From Pseudomonas putida (lineage in GTDB: Bacteria; Pseudomonadota; Gammaproteobacteria; Pseudomonadales; Pseudomonadaceae): a stretch of DNA of 64,000 nt. Shown one piece after another: positions 53,114 through 60,924 of the stretch; within the stretch, counting starts at the first letter, position 1; every line of letters starts with the position of its first letter. Where the stretch lies: the NCBI RefSeq assembly GCF_002025705.1, contig NZ_CP018846.1, forward strand, positions 1,665,501 through 1,729,500, written 5' to 3'. The position numbers and the translations under genes were made by a program. A model generated the notes under the pieces. The model saw only the letters and a list, made by a program, of their open reading frames with translations. It was not told where the DNA came from and searched no databases.

Positions 53114-53457
53114 CCCCAGTACTCGCGCACCTGGTTGAAGATCATCTGCCCGCGCGGCAAATACTCATGCACCTCCAGTTCCGGCGAGTTGTCCAGGCGC
53201 AGCACGGCCATACAGTCATCGAACAGCCCAGCGTCCAGGCTGCGCAGGTCGGTCAGTTGGAAGGGATAGGCCTGGGCGTTGTACAGGCCAAGCAGGAAGC
53301 GGCCAATCACCCGGCTCTGGCCGGACTCGCGCAGCGCAACGGGAACCAGGCGAGCCAAAGCCTTGGTGCCGGCCTCACGGATCGCTGGCCGCTCGTCCTG
53401 GTAGCGCACCAGGGCATCGAACAGTTCGTCTCGATCTGCTGCTGTGATGTTTTGCAT
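53110..53457 (-). CDS. conserved mobile-element protein (115 aa)
   Basis: RDELFDALVRYQDERPAIRE, then GQSRVIGRFLLGLYNAQAYP and FQLTDLRSLDAGLFDDCMAV. The FLLGLYN...LTDLRxLD pattern is one I associate with small proteins on Pseudomonas elements, possibly DUF7673, but this is from memory. The start has AAGGAG upstream and a leader hairpin. Confidence 0.65.
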   Translation of the reverse strand: MQNITAADRDELFDALVRYQDERPAIREAGTKALARLVPVALRESGQSRVIGRFLLGLYNAQAYPFQLTDLRSLDAGLFDDCMAVLRLDNSPELEVHEYLPRGQMIFNQVREYWG

Positions 53458-53479
53458 GTTGCTTCTCCTTGGGGTTATA

Positions 53480-53499
53480 CCCGGCGTTGCCGCGCCGGG
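53480..53499 (-). promoter_or_regulatory. leader hairpin with CGGCAA loop
   Basis: On the minus strand CCCGGCG-CGGCAA-CGCCGGG is a perfect 7-bp stem. It lies 22 bp ahead of the ATG at 53457 and just after the stop at 53505, mirroring the arrangement at 52855-52884. Confidence 0.6.
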
Positions 53500-53504
53500 C
53501 TGAA

Positions 53505-54038
53505 TCAGCTGGCCTTGAAGGTCCAGCACTTGACAGTGGTGGGTCGCAGGTTCACGGCCGTGGTGCGGTTGTTGAATGCCGCACGCACGGCGCTGTCGAC
53601 GGCGTGGTTGTTGCTGACGAAGGGGCGCGATTTGCTATTGCGCAGTAGGTTGCGCAGCGTGGTAGCGTCGGCCACTTTCTGCTTGTGCTCGGCGGCGCGC
53701 TCGCAGAACTCGTTGAGGTGGATGGCGATCAGTTCGGCGTTCTTGCTGTGGTCCACCACCGGCTCATCGCTGAGCGACTCCAGGTAGTCAAACACCTCCC
53801 AAAACTCAGCCACTTCCTTTGGGTCGGCGTTCACCGCGTGCTGGCGGCCGATGGCCATGGCGTGAAGCTCGCGCTGGGTGACTTCGTGCTGGCTGTCGCT
53901 CATGGGCACCACGACTCGCAGCGCATCGACCAGGGCCATCATCTGGGCGTGGTTCTTGATGATCCGCTCAATACGGATCTCGCGTTGTTCGCGCAGGGCT
54001 TGTTCGTGCACCTTCGCCTGGGTGCGGAAGGTCTCCAT
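53505..54038 (-). pseudogene. C-terminal remnant of phage primase-helicase
   Basis: An open frame of about 177 residues (METFRTQAKVHEQALREQRE...). The stretch EVAEFWEVFDYLE, ELIAIHLNEFCERAAEHKQ and the tail TVKCWTF look like the C terminus of the large bifunctional primase-helicases of Pseudomonas prophages. This is a recognition from memory. It lies directly after, and in a different frame from, the N-terminal zinc-finger part. It could instead be an independent gene, as GGTGG precedes its ATG. Confidence 0.5.
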
Positions 54039-54553
54039 GGGCACCACCAGTACCCGCGCGGCGACTTTCCCGGCGCGAATCGCGCCTTCTTCTTGCCGAA
54101 ACGGTGCGGCTGATCGATCAGGCGCTCCCAGAATCCGCCGTGTTCCAGAGTGAAACGTACGGTGGCGCTGCCAATGCCAAGAAGGCGGTCCCAGTAATTG
54201 TCTTGCGTGTATGAACCCTTCAACAGCTCCAGGTCGAAACCGCGCGCATCCTTCAGGTATGAGTCAGCAGGCGCATGCGGCGTCTCTACAGAGGTTGGAT
54301 AGCGCTTGCTGTAGTCGTCGAACAGGTCGTCGTACAGCTCTTTCACATGCCACTGCTTGCCGCATTTGCTTTCCCGCCCGCACTTGATGAACCAGGGTTC
54401 GTCCTGGCGGGAGTACAGCTCCCTTTTGCCACAGCTCGGGCACGTGCCCTTGCGCAGGTACTTTGTGCCGCTGATTGGCTTCAGCCCGTAGTCATCCTGC
54501 AGGCGCCGCAGGACATCGGCGCGCAGTCTTTCTTCCATCGGCTTGCGGTTCAC
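53939..54553 (-). pseudogene. N-terminal zinc-finger remnant of phage primase-helicase
   Basis: GTG start overlaps the preceding gene by 4 bp. About 165 residues are family-like: a zinc-binding CPSCGKRELY...CGRESKCGKQW, then HVKELYDDLFDDYSKRYP and FTLEHGGFWERLIDQPHRFG. After RGYWW (near 54046) the frame turns into low-complexity Arg/Pro residues and stops at 53939. The TOPRIM and helicase core that should follow is missing, so the gene has an out-of-frame internal deletion. Confidence 0.65.
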
Positions 54554-54768
54554 TGCACACGCTCCCCATGGCCCGTCAGCTGCTTCTGCAGCTCGCGGCG
54601 CGTGCGGCTGATGCCAAGCAGGTGCGGGATGTCCCGCACCACATGGGGGGCGCGCATGCCAGCGGGCACGTTGCGGTAGCGGTCCGAGTACCAGACCTCC
54701 GCCATAGTGGTGTCGAACTGGGCGTTGAGCCACAGCAGGTACTGCCTGGCCAGCTGCTCGTCGAACAT
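54550..54768 (-). CDS. hypothetical phage protein (72 aa)
   Basis: MFDEQLARQYLLWLNAQFDT, then YRNVPAGMRAPHVVRDIPHL and a basic C terminus. No family recognised. It overlaps the primase remnant's GTG start by 4 bp, the usual early-operon packing. Its ATG overlaps a TGA in another frame that probably was the original end of the CII-like gene. Confidence 0.6.
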   Translation of the reverse strand: MFDEQLARQYLLWLNAQFDTTMAEVWYSDRYRNVPAGMRAPHVVRDIPHLLGISRTRRELQKQLTGHGERVQ

Positions 54769-54870
54769 CAGTGAATGGTGATTTTGCTCATTTCTGCCAC
54801 CAATTGAGTGCAGTTGCCGAGCAGCCAGATAGCGGTTATGCGCCGCCAGGATGGCCTTGGCTTCTTCCTG

Positions 54871-55236
54871 CTAGATCACGCCATCTTCCAGGGCCTTGTG
54901 GATGATCTGATCGACGATGCCGCGCTTGGCCGCGGTGTTCACCGCACGGCTGTACAAGTCGACGTTGTCCAGTGTGTCTGGGTGGGCCAGCGGTACAAAC
55001 ATGCCGCCGTACAGGTGGGCGATGAACTCCGGCAGTAGGGTCGTACCGGCATCCGTCTCCAACAGGTGGATCTGGTCATAGGTAAGGGGCCGGCTGCCGG
55101 CGTTTTCGTAGACGTGGTTATCGAACCGCTTCAACTCGTAGCCGAGCCGTGCCGCCGCGCTTTCGCGACCGCCAGGGAAGGCGCAGATCACTGCGCTGAC
55201 CACCTGGCGAAGGGTTTCTAGAACTGGACGCTTCAT
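54871..55236 (-). CDS. phage regulatory protein CII-like (YmfL/CP76 type), C-terminally shortened
   Basis: 121 residues: VLETLRQVVSAVICAFPGGR, ESAAARLGYELKRFDNHVYE, then SRPLTYDQIHLLETDAGTTL. This matches the YmfL/CII group of P2-like and lambdoid regulators. It ends at a TAG (54871-54873) after ALEDGVI, but the same frame continues QEEAKAILAAHNRYLAARQ, which reads like the missing C-terminal helix. ATG at 55236 with AAGGAAG upstream. Confidence 0.7.
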   Translation of the reverse strand: MKRPVLETLRQVVSAVICAFPGGRESAAARLGYELKRFDNHVYENAGSRPLTYDQIHLLETDAGTTLLPEFIAHLYGGMFVPLAHPDTLDNVDLYSRAVNTAAKRGIVDQIIHKALEDGVI

Positions 55237-55265
55237 GTTCTGGTTTCTTCCTTGAGCTAGGCGGC

Positions 55266-55478
55266 CTAGCTTGTGGCTTCGGTGTTCTTGATACCGAGAA
55301 GCACGGCGGCGCGGTGTGCTTCGCCGCGTGAACATTTCTTCTGGCCGTTCAACACGGCGTAGACGGTGGAGGGATGAAGGCCGTTCTGGATGGCGAAATC
55401 CTTGGCAGTGACTCCTTGCATCTCCAGGCGTTGTCTAGCGGCCTGGCACGCTTGCTCGGGTGCGTAGGTGGCGTGCAT
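55266..55478 (-). CDS. Cro-like DNA-binding protein (BcepMu gp16-like)
   Basis: 70 residues. The segment GLHPSTVYAVLNGQKKCSRG, then EAHRAAVLLGIK, is a helix-turn-helix typical of short phage Cro/gp16 proteins. First gene of the leftward early operon, divergent from the CI-type repressor. It probably binds the shared operators at 55479-55562. Confidence 0.75.
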   Translation of the reverse strand: MHATYAPEQACQAARQRLEMQGVTAKDFAIQNGLHPSTVYAVLNGQKKCSRGEAHRAAVLLGIKNTEATS

Positions 55479-55562
55479 AGTTCAAATTCGTGTGATTTCG
55501 TGTGATGACGTAGTGATATTGGTTCAATTATTTGAACCTGCCAATGCTTGAGGTTCAAAAAA
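55479..55562. promoter_or_regulatory. divergent CI/Cro operator-promoter region
   Basis: GGTTCAATTATTTGAACC (55521-55538) is a near-perfect palindrome with GGTTCAA half-sites. Further GTTCAA half-sites lie at both edges (55480-55485 and 55553-55558, each next to a start codon). A perfect tandem TTCGTGTGAT pair lies at 55487-55506. This is the layout of a lysogeny switch. Confidence 0.7.
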
Positions 55563-55892
55563 ATGACCATCGGCGATCGGCTGAAGGAAGAAAGGTCGCG
55601 CCTGGGCCTCAGTCAGACTGACTTGGCGGCGGTAGGTGGTGTGGGTAAAACCACACAGATCAACTATGAGAAGGGCTCGGGAAGCCCAGATGCGCGCTAC
55701 CTCGCAGCAGCTGCTGATCGAGGGGTAGATATCCTGTACGTCGTTACGGGGGTGCGGCGGCCTGCCCATGCTGACCAACTGAGCCCGGAGGGAGCAGAAC
55801 TGTTGCACTTAGCTCAGAAGATCAATGGCTCTGACTTGGCCATCTTGGTGCGTATGGCTTCGGCGTTTGCGGTGGCGAACGAGCGGGCTTGA
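55563..55892 (+). CDS. phage repressor, CI-like, short form
   Basis: 109 residues. An XRE helix-turn-helix fills the N-terminal 65 residues (IGDRLKEERSRLGLSQTDLA, then GVGKTTQINYEKG). The C-terminal 40 residues are helical, without the LexA/CI peptidase domain, so it would not be RecA-cleavable. The ATG at 55563 is used; the upstream TTG is inside the operator half-site. Confidence 0.8.
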   Translation: MTIGDRLKEERSRLGLSQTDLAAVGGVGKTTQINYEKGSGSPDARYLAAAADRGVDILYVVTGVRRPAHADQLSPEGAELLHLAQKINGSDLAILVRMASAFAVANERA

Positions 55893-55983
55893 AGTTGGAT
55901 TAACCTCTTGCCGCTGTTGGCAAGGGCACGCACGGACGCGGTGAGCTGGCCATGGTGGCCAGTGTTTGTCGAGGATGATGGAA

Positions 55984-56805
55984 ATGGATGGAATAGTTGG
56001 GTTGGTTTCGCTGGTTGTGTTCGTCGGGATCTGGTGGTGGCTTGTGAAGCTGCTGCGCAAGAGCGGACGCGGATTCATAGTCCGTCACTTACTCGGTTGC
56101 ACGGCCGGTTGGATGGCATCACTGCTGGTGGCTGGCATTGCGGTGTCCACCGGGATCGTTGGGCCCAAAACGGCAGAAGTGGCCGGTACTACTCAGGCGA
56201 TAAAGCCCGGGTACGAATACGAGATTGTGAAAGATGAATCTCGTGAAGGGCGGCCGCGGAAAGTCGAAGTACTGCTATCGCGACGGCTGACTGACGCGGA
56301 GTTAGCTGAGGTCTCGAAAAAGATTCGTGATGACTCTGATGTAGGTGCTGATAAGACGTACATCGGATTTCGTGTCCGTGGGCAGACATTTGGTAGCTAT
56401 TGGGCGAATGCCAGCTTTGAGCCTCAGTACCAAGGCAATGTTATTGCGCTGAGTGCGGCGGATTATGAAACGCTCACGAGTCGGGATCTTTCCAACTATC
56501 AGACCGCCCAAGGTGTCTGGCTGCGGGATGGGGCCATGGGCCATCTGATGGTGCTCTATACCATGAACGGCAAGTACTTTATTGATTCGGTTTTTGCCGA
56601 CGGCGGAAAGAATAGTGACGAATATCTGGCCAAGCGACTGCCAGATGGATCGCTCCGACTACAGACGCCAAATAACGATTTTAGTGAGTACTATGTTATG
56701 AGTGCTGACGGTATCTTGCGGGGCTGGGGGGAGAATGGTGTCTATATGACGCTGCTGCCGAAAAGTCCTACGACAAATGGCGAGGATTCCCACAAGGGAA
56801 CTTAA
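55984..56805 (+). CDS. membrane protein of unknown function, prophage cargo
   Basis: 273 residues from the ATG placed nine bases after GAGG. Two N-terminal membrane helices (about 3-23 and 35-58), then a soluble domain of about 210 residues. It contains KVEVLLSRRLTDAELAEVSK and YIGFRVRGQTFGSYWANASF, a pattern I recall from uncharacterised bacterial proteins. It follows the CI gene in the same direction, a lysogenic-conversion position. Superinfection exclusion is possible but unproven. Confidence 0.7.
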   Translation: MDGIVGLVSLVVFVGIWWWLVKLLRKSGRGFIVRHLLGCTAGWMASLLVAGIAVSTGIVGPKTAEVAGTTQAIKPGYEYEIVKDESREGRPRKVEVLLSRRLTDAELAEVSKKIRDDSDVGADKTYIGFRVRGQTFGSYWANASFEPQYQGNVIALSAADYETLTSRDLSNYQTAQGVWLRDGAMGHLMVLYTMNGKYFIDSVFADGGKNSDEYLAKRLPDGSLRLQTPNNDFSEYYVMSADGILRGWGENGVYMTLLPKSPTTNGEDSHKGT

Positions 56806-56923
56806 GAAAGTCCAAAGGAAGGGCTGGTGGCACGCATAAACGTGCTGACAATGCGGGACTCCCGGTCGTCTCAATTGGCATCGTCGGTGCCAGGCGACTG
56901 TTTAAGGAGCCAAAGTACGCATT

Positions 56924-57040
56924 ATGGAAAATCTTACACAGTTGGAGCGCGAATTCATTGACATGCTGCGGCGGCTTACGGATCAGCAACACAATGACCT
57001 GCTGCGAATGCTGTTTGTTATGTTGAGGTCTAAAGTGTAA
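56924..57040 (+). CDS. small helical protein (38 aa)
   Basis: MENLTQLEREFIDMLRRLTD, then QQHNDLLRMLFVMLRS. A single amphipathic helix, similar in style to tiny phage-encoded proteins with LExEFxxMLRRLTxxQ. AAGGAG at 56904-56909 lies 14 bases upstream, a little far. The 118 bp before it show no other gene. Confidence 0.5.
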   Translation: MENLTQLEREFIDMLRRLTDQQHNDLLRMLFVMLRSKV

Positions 57041-57099
57041 TTTCTTTGGTGCCTCATCTGTTGGTGGGGCGTCGCTAATATAAGTTTAGGGGCTGTTGT

Positions 57100-58359
57100 A
57101 TGGTTGGAGAAACGCTGCGAATAAGCAATATGTCGAAAAGTCATTTGCAGGAGCTGTGGAGGCGAAGTGATTCGGAAGAATTAAATAAGCTCCTTTTGTC
57201 AAGCAGCTCGAAAGAAGTTACAACGTTTTTTTCCAGAATTCCTGAAAATGGTACGCGGTCGGTTTTAGATGGTTTGGATGAGGTTACTGCGGAATTTGTG
57301 CTCAGGGTGATGAACCCGAGTCGATTGAATTCGGTTTTGCTGCTTGCGAGCACATCATTCCTGAAACGTCTGCCGACCTTGATAACAAAAAGTTTACTTT
57401 GCGATATTTTATCAAGGATCAGCCCGGATACACGAAATCAGATCTTGCAGTCAGTGCCAGTCAAAGACAGGATGATTATACAAGAAAAGATAAGTGCGAG
57501 AACTGTTGAATCTAAGATGCTTGATGAAATTATGTCTGATGAGCACTCTACCCTGCTTGAAAGAGATGCTATGGCTCGCTTTAAAGAGATTCGAGAGCGA
57601 GAGCGATTTTTAGAGCAACGGCAAAGAGCTCGTGAAGAGCAAATGCTAGAGCACTTCGAAAGTCTGAGGCATCAAATCGTAGAGGCGGAAAAGGAAGTAT
57701 CTTCTAGGCAGGCACGAATTAAAGGGCTTGAAGCAAGCTATGCGAAGCGAGAGTCTGAATTAAAGGAAAATATACGTTTGCTGCAGGAAGAGCATCAAAA
57801 GCAAGTGCAAGAGAGGATTGAGGTAAAAGTCCCTGCTTTTGTAAAGTCCGCACTAGAAGCTCTAGAAGATAAAGAAGAGTCATTCGCTACTAAGGCGAGG
57901 ATATGGAATTGGCAAGGTCATGTGGCAGTGATTTTGGCGATTATTGCTGCAATTGTTGGATTTTGGTACGGTGCCGATGTTTTTAAGGATGCTTCTAAAG
58001 AAAATATAAACTGGTTCTTCTTTTGTTTTGTTCTGCTGAAAGGGCTTGTGATAATTTCACTTTTTGCAGCGTGGGCAAAGCATTCATATACAGTGGCCAG
58101 TGCCTATGTGCATGAGTCGTTAAAGAGGTCTGATAGGATGCATGCTATCAATTTTGGTAAGTTGTATCTTGAGGTGTATGGAAATGATGTTAGTCAGATG
58201 GACATGAAGGCTGTGTTCGAAAATTGGAACTTGGATAGTGATAGCGCTTTCACGAGAGTTAAGACCGCTGATTTACAACCTAAAGTTTTGGAGCAGTTGA
58301 CAAAGTTTGTTGACTCAGTGTCTAGAGGGTCGCAGGCAAAGAATGATTCTGTTAAGTGA
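57100..58359 (+). CDS. coiled-coil, two-helix membrane protein, prophage cargo
   Basis: 419 residues, clearly AT-richer than its neighbours. Residues about 25-130 are helical and reminiscent of the MgtE-N/FliG-type repeat (ILSRISPDTRNQILQSVPVK). About 155-240 is a long charged coiled coil. Two membrane helices follow (about 273-291 and 303-326), then a 90-residue cytoplasmic domain. No catalytic motif is seen. AGGGG precedes the ATG. The layout, low GC and position point to an acquired phage-defence or exclusion gene; the function is unknown. Confidence 0.75.
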   Translation: MVGETLRISNMSKSHLQELWRRSDSEELNKLLLSSSSKEVTTFFSRIPENGTRSVLDGLDEVTAEFVLRVMNPSRLNSVLLLASTSFLKRLPTLITKSLLCDILSRISPDTRNQILQSVPVKDRMIIQEKISARTVESKMLDEIMSDEHSTLLERDAMARFKEIRERERFLEQRQRAREEQMLEHFESLRHQIVEAEKEVSSRQARIKGLEASYAKRESELKENIRLLQEEHQKQVQERIEVKVPAFVKSALEALEDKEESFATKARIWNWQGHVAVILAIIAAIVGFWYGADVFKDASKENINWFFFCFVLLKGLVIISLFAAWAKHSYTVASAYVHESLKRSDRMHAINFGKLYLEVYGNDVSQMDMKAVFENWNLDSDSAFTRVKTADLQPKVLEQLTKFVDSVSRGSQAKNDSVK

Positions 58360-58367
58360 TTAGAGGT

Positions 58368-58390
58368 AGCCTGGCATAGGTGCCAGGCTT
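58368..58390 (+). terminator. hairpin between cargo gene and D remnant
   Basis: AGCCTGGCA TAGG TGCCAGGCT, a 9-bp stem with a tetraloop, 9 bp past the cargo gene's stop. Only TT follows, so it is a weak intrinsic terminator. Confidence 0.5.
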
Positions 58391-59013
58391 CACGTGAGAT
58401 TAGTGTTGGCTTCCATGCGACTCCATTCCCTGTTCAGAGCTCGCCGGGCATTTCTTTCATTAACATAGACGCGCCTCAACCGCCTTGGCTTGGTCTGATC
58501 GCCGGCCGTGACTGACTTTTCCTTCCCCGTGCCCTTGTCGCGGTAGAACGCAATGACCCCCGTGTACTTGATCTTGCCGCGCACGCCGTCCTCAAGCAGG
58601 CTTTCGACTGTGTCCTCTGGCAGCTTGCTTTCCAGCTCCAGGCTCATGGTGTAGCCGGCGTCAGCCGTTAGACTGTGCTGGATGTTCCCGCCGTACCAGA
58701 TGATTTCATCAATCTCCGACTTCATCCCCTGGCCCGCATCGCTCCAACCCAGCCACAGGCGCACCACGGCACCGCGCGGCGGGATTACCAGCAGCCCGTC
58801 GTGGTCGCTGAGGGTCAGATCAAGCTGGTCTGCTTCGAGGCCACGGATGTCGGTGAGCTGCAGGCTCATCAGGCGAGGGCTGATCAGCTGAGCGATGTCG
58901 CTGCCGTTGATGGTGATGCGGAATGCCGGCACCGGATACGCGGCATCGCGCTGAAGCCCGTCGTAGGTGTTGCGCAGGAAGCCGGTGACCTTGGCGATGG
59001 AGGGTTCAATCAC
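58390..59013 (-). pseudogene. D: phage late control/tail gene D, internally deleted
   Basis: 207 residues against about 330-390 for P2-like gpD. The N-terminal part is typical (FRITINGSDIAQLISPRLMS, DIRGLEADQLDLTLSDHDGL, VVRLWLGWSD). After SDAGQGMKS it jumps to a C-terminal-type segment (IQHSLTADAGYTMSLELESK, YTGVIAFYRDK). The middle of the spike-hub domain is missing. GTG start with GAGGT upstream. It remains open but cannot be a normal gpD. Confidence 0.7.
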
Positions 59014-59018
59014 AGCAG

Positions 59019-59138
59019 CTACCTCAGGATGTTTACACCGCCCGCTATGCCGGCGCCAAGCATGTCGATGCCTTCAATGATGTCGCGCACCAGGGAGGGG
59101 TGCATGGGCTTGTCCATCGCCCACATGTGCGCCTCGGC
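59019..59138 (-). pseudogene. 3' remnant of the tail gene upstream of D
   Basis: The minus strand reads [20 protein letters not shown], then [19 protein letters not shown], stop at 59019, five bases before the D start. The tight spacing is that of a tail-operon neighbour (gene U position). Upstream of about 59138 the sequence belongs to the portal gene on the other strand, so the rest of this gene was deleted. Confidence 0.5.
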
Positions 59139-59942
59139 CAAGCGCAACGCGCTGGCCCGGACGTTCAAGCCCCACAGGCTGTTGAGTCGTCAGGCTTTCG
59201 AGCAGATCGTCATGGACCTGGGCTGGTCGGGGAACTTGTACTTGGAAAACGCGACAACATGCTGCGCGACACCCTTGGGCTCCGGCCGTGCCTGGCGAAG
59301 TACATGCGGCGGGGCTCCGATCTGGAGACCTACTACCAGGTGCGCGGCTGGCGGGACGAATACGAATTCCGCGCCGGCAGCATTTGCCACCTGCGCATAG
59401 CTGACATCAACCAGGAGGTCTACGGCCTACCGGAGTGGTTGCCGGCCCTCTAGGCCGCGTTACTCAACGAGTCGGCCACACTGTTCCGGCGCAAGTACTA
59501 CCAGAACGGTAGCCACGCTGGGTTCATTCTCTACATGACCGACGCAGCCCAGAACGAAGACTTCGTCGACGACCTACGCAAGGCGATGAAGAGCAGCAAG
59601 GGGCCGGGCAACTTTCGCAACCTGTTCATGTACGCGCCCAACGGCAAGAAGGACGGCATCCAACTCATCCCGATCAGCGAGGTGGCGGCGAAGGAGGACT
59701 TCGGTGCGATCAAAAACATCAGCCGCGACGACCAGCTGGCCATGCTGCGGATCCCACCGCAGCTAATGGGCGTTGTGCCGCAGAACTCTGGTGGCTTCGG
59801 TTCGGTGCGTGAGGCTTCCCTGGTGTGGGCGGTGAACGAGCTGGAGCCCGAGCAAGCTAGGCTGTTGCAGATCAATGAATGGCTGGGGGAAGAAGTGATC
59901 CGTTTCGCTCCATATGAAGCGCCAACCGGCAAGCCAATTTGA
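59118..59942 (+). pseudogene. Q: phage portal protein (gpQ) remnant
   Basis: PBSX/P2-type portal. The 5' third is missing; recognisable sequence starts [19 protein letters not shown]. At 59246-59249 one A is missing (LYLE then shifts), and the frame continues as KRDNMLRDTLGLRPCLAKYM. A TAG at 59451 sits where the family has a sense codon (LPAL-stop-AALLNES). After it come LFRRKYYQNGSHAGFILYMT, GPGNFRNLFMYAPNGKKDG and the C terminus VIRFAPY. It is dead by truncation, frameshift and nonsense. Confidence 0.85.
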
Positions 59943-60012
59943 CGTACCCCAAAAGGAAAAGCCGGGAAAAGCCGTCTTAATGGCTCAAGAGGTCGTCCGT
60001 TTTGACTCATGG

Positions 60013-60912
60013 TTATGAAAGATCTCGTTGAACTAAATAGGCGTATTTATACGGGGAGGTGGGACGTTTTATTCCTTGGAATCCAAAGTCTCCCACGATC
60101 TTGAACTGACTCAGGAGTGCGGCTCCGGCTGCCGCGAGACTCGATGTAGTCGCGGAGAGTGCGAGGGGAGTTTTTGCTAGGAAGTCATACATGGCAGTAG
60201 CGGCACCCGTTGCCTTTGCAATATCAAGATTCACGGATGCGTGAGTGTTGGCAAGTTTGACCGGGAATTGCCATTCCTTAGTTGTTTTGACAAGGTCGCT
60301 GCAAGCCGCGTCTACCTCTTTTAAAGTCCTGTTTAGTTCGTCAATGCTGTCCGGTGCTGAGGCTACCTTGTGACTTAGGAGCTCGAAGTGATCACGAAAT
60401 GCCAGTAACTCATCTCTGCGTTTTGCTTTGAATTCTAAGATTTCGTTTAGTGGTACAGTTTCGCCTGGTACTGGGATGGCGTTAAGAAGTTGGATCATAG
60501 TTCCGTTATTTGTGCCTAGCTTATCGGAGACTATTGAGTTTTTTCCGCCGGAAATAGACCAGACCCCTCGCTCGGCTTTTTCTAGCTCCGTGAGCGCTGC
60601 TAATTGCGCATTGACTAGAAGATCTTCCATTACTATGCGGCCAGAGGTTACAAATCGTGGTTTGTGCAAAATGCCGGAATTTTCTAGGTAATCCACGTCA
60701 GAGGAACCGCCGAATCCAACTATGTTGTTTTCTGGAAGCGCCAGTCGATCCCAGTACATGAGTGATGAACGCAGGTCCTGTAAATCCAATGGGCTGGAAG
60801 TGACTATTGTCGTGCCACGCACAATTAATGGATTTGAAATTATCAAGCCTCGCATTTTGCTTGGCTTTCCATAATTCGGATCGGTGAGCTTACGTTGCCT
60901 TGCTTGTCCCAT
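60013..60912 (-). CDS. uncharacterised protein, partner of PIN-like gene, prophage cargo
   Basis: 299 residues. It starts MGQARQRKLTDPNYGKPS, an N terminus seen in many small uncharacterised proteins. A mixed domain follows (RGLIISNPLIVRGTTIVTSS, LRSSLMYWDRLALPENNI) resembling DUF6236-like proteins, then a helical region (about 160-230) and a hydrophobic Ala-rich stretch (about 240-270). The ATG at 60912 is chosen because GGGTG is 7 bases upstream; a GTG at 60921 is also in frame. It follows the PIN-like gene by 12 bp and sits beside portal gene Q. Confidence 0.65.
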   Translation of the reverse strand: MGQARQRKLTDPNYGKPSKMRGLIISNPLIVRGTTIVTSSPLDLQDLRSSLMYWDRLALPENNIVGFGGSSDVDYLENSGILHKPRFVTSGRIVMEDLLVNAQLAALTELEKAERGVWSISGGKNSIVSDKLGTNNGTMIQLLNAIPVPGETVPLNEILEFKAKRRDELLAFRDHFELLSHKVASAPDSIDELNRTLKEVDAACSDLVKTTKEWQFPVKLANTHASVNLDIAKATGAATAMYDFLAKTPLALSATTSSLAAAGAALLSQFKIVGDFGFQGIKRPTSPYKYAYLVQRDLS

Positions 60913-60924
60913 ACATTTCACCCA

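Noticed and set aside
54771..54800. Tiny gene MSKITIH
   Set aside because: Seven codons only; better read as the original end of the CII-like gene in another frame.
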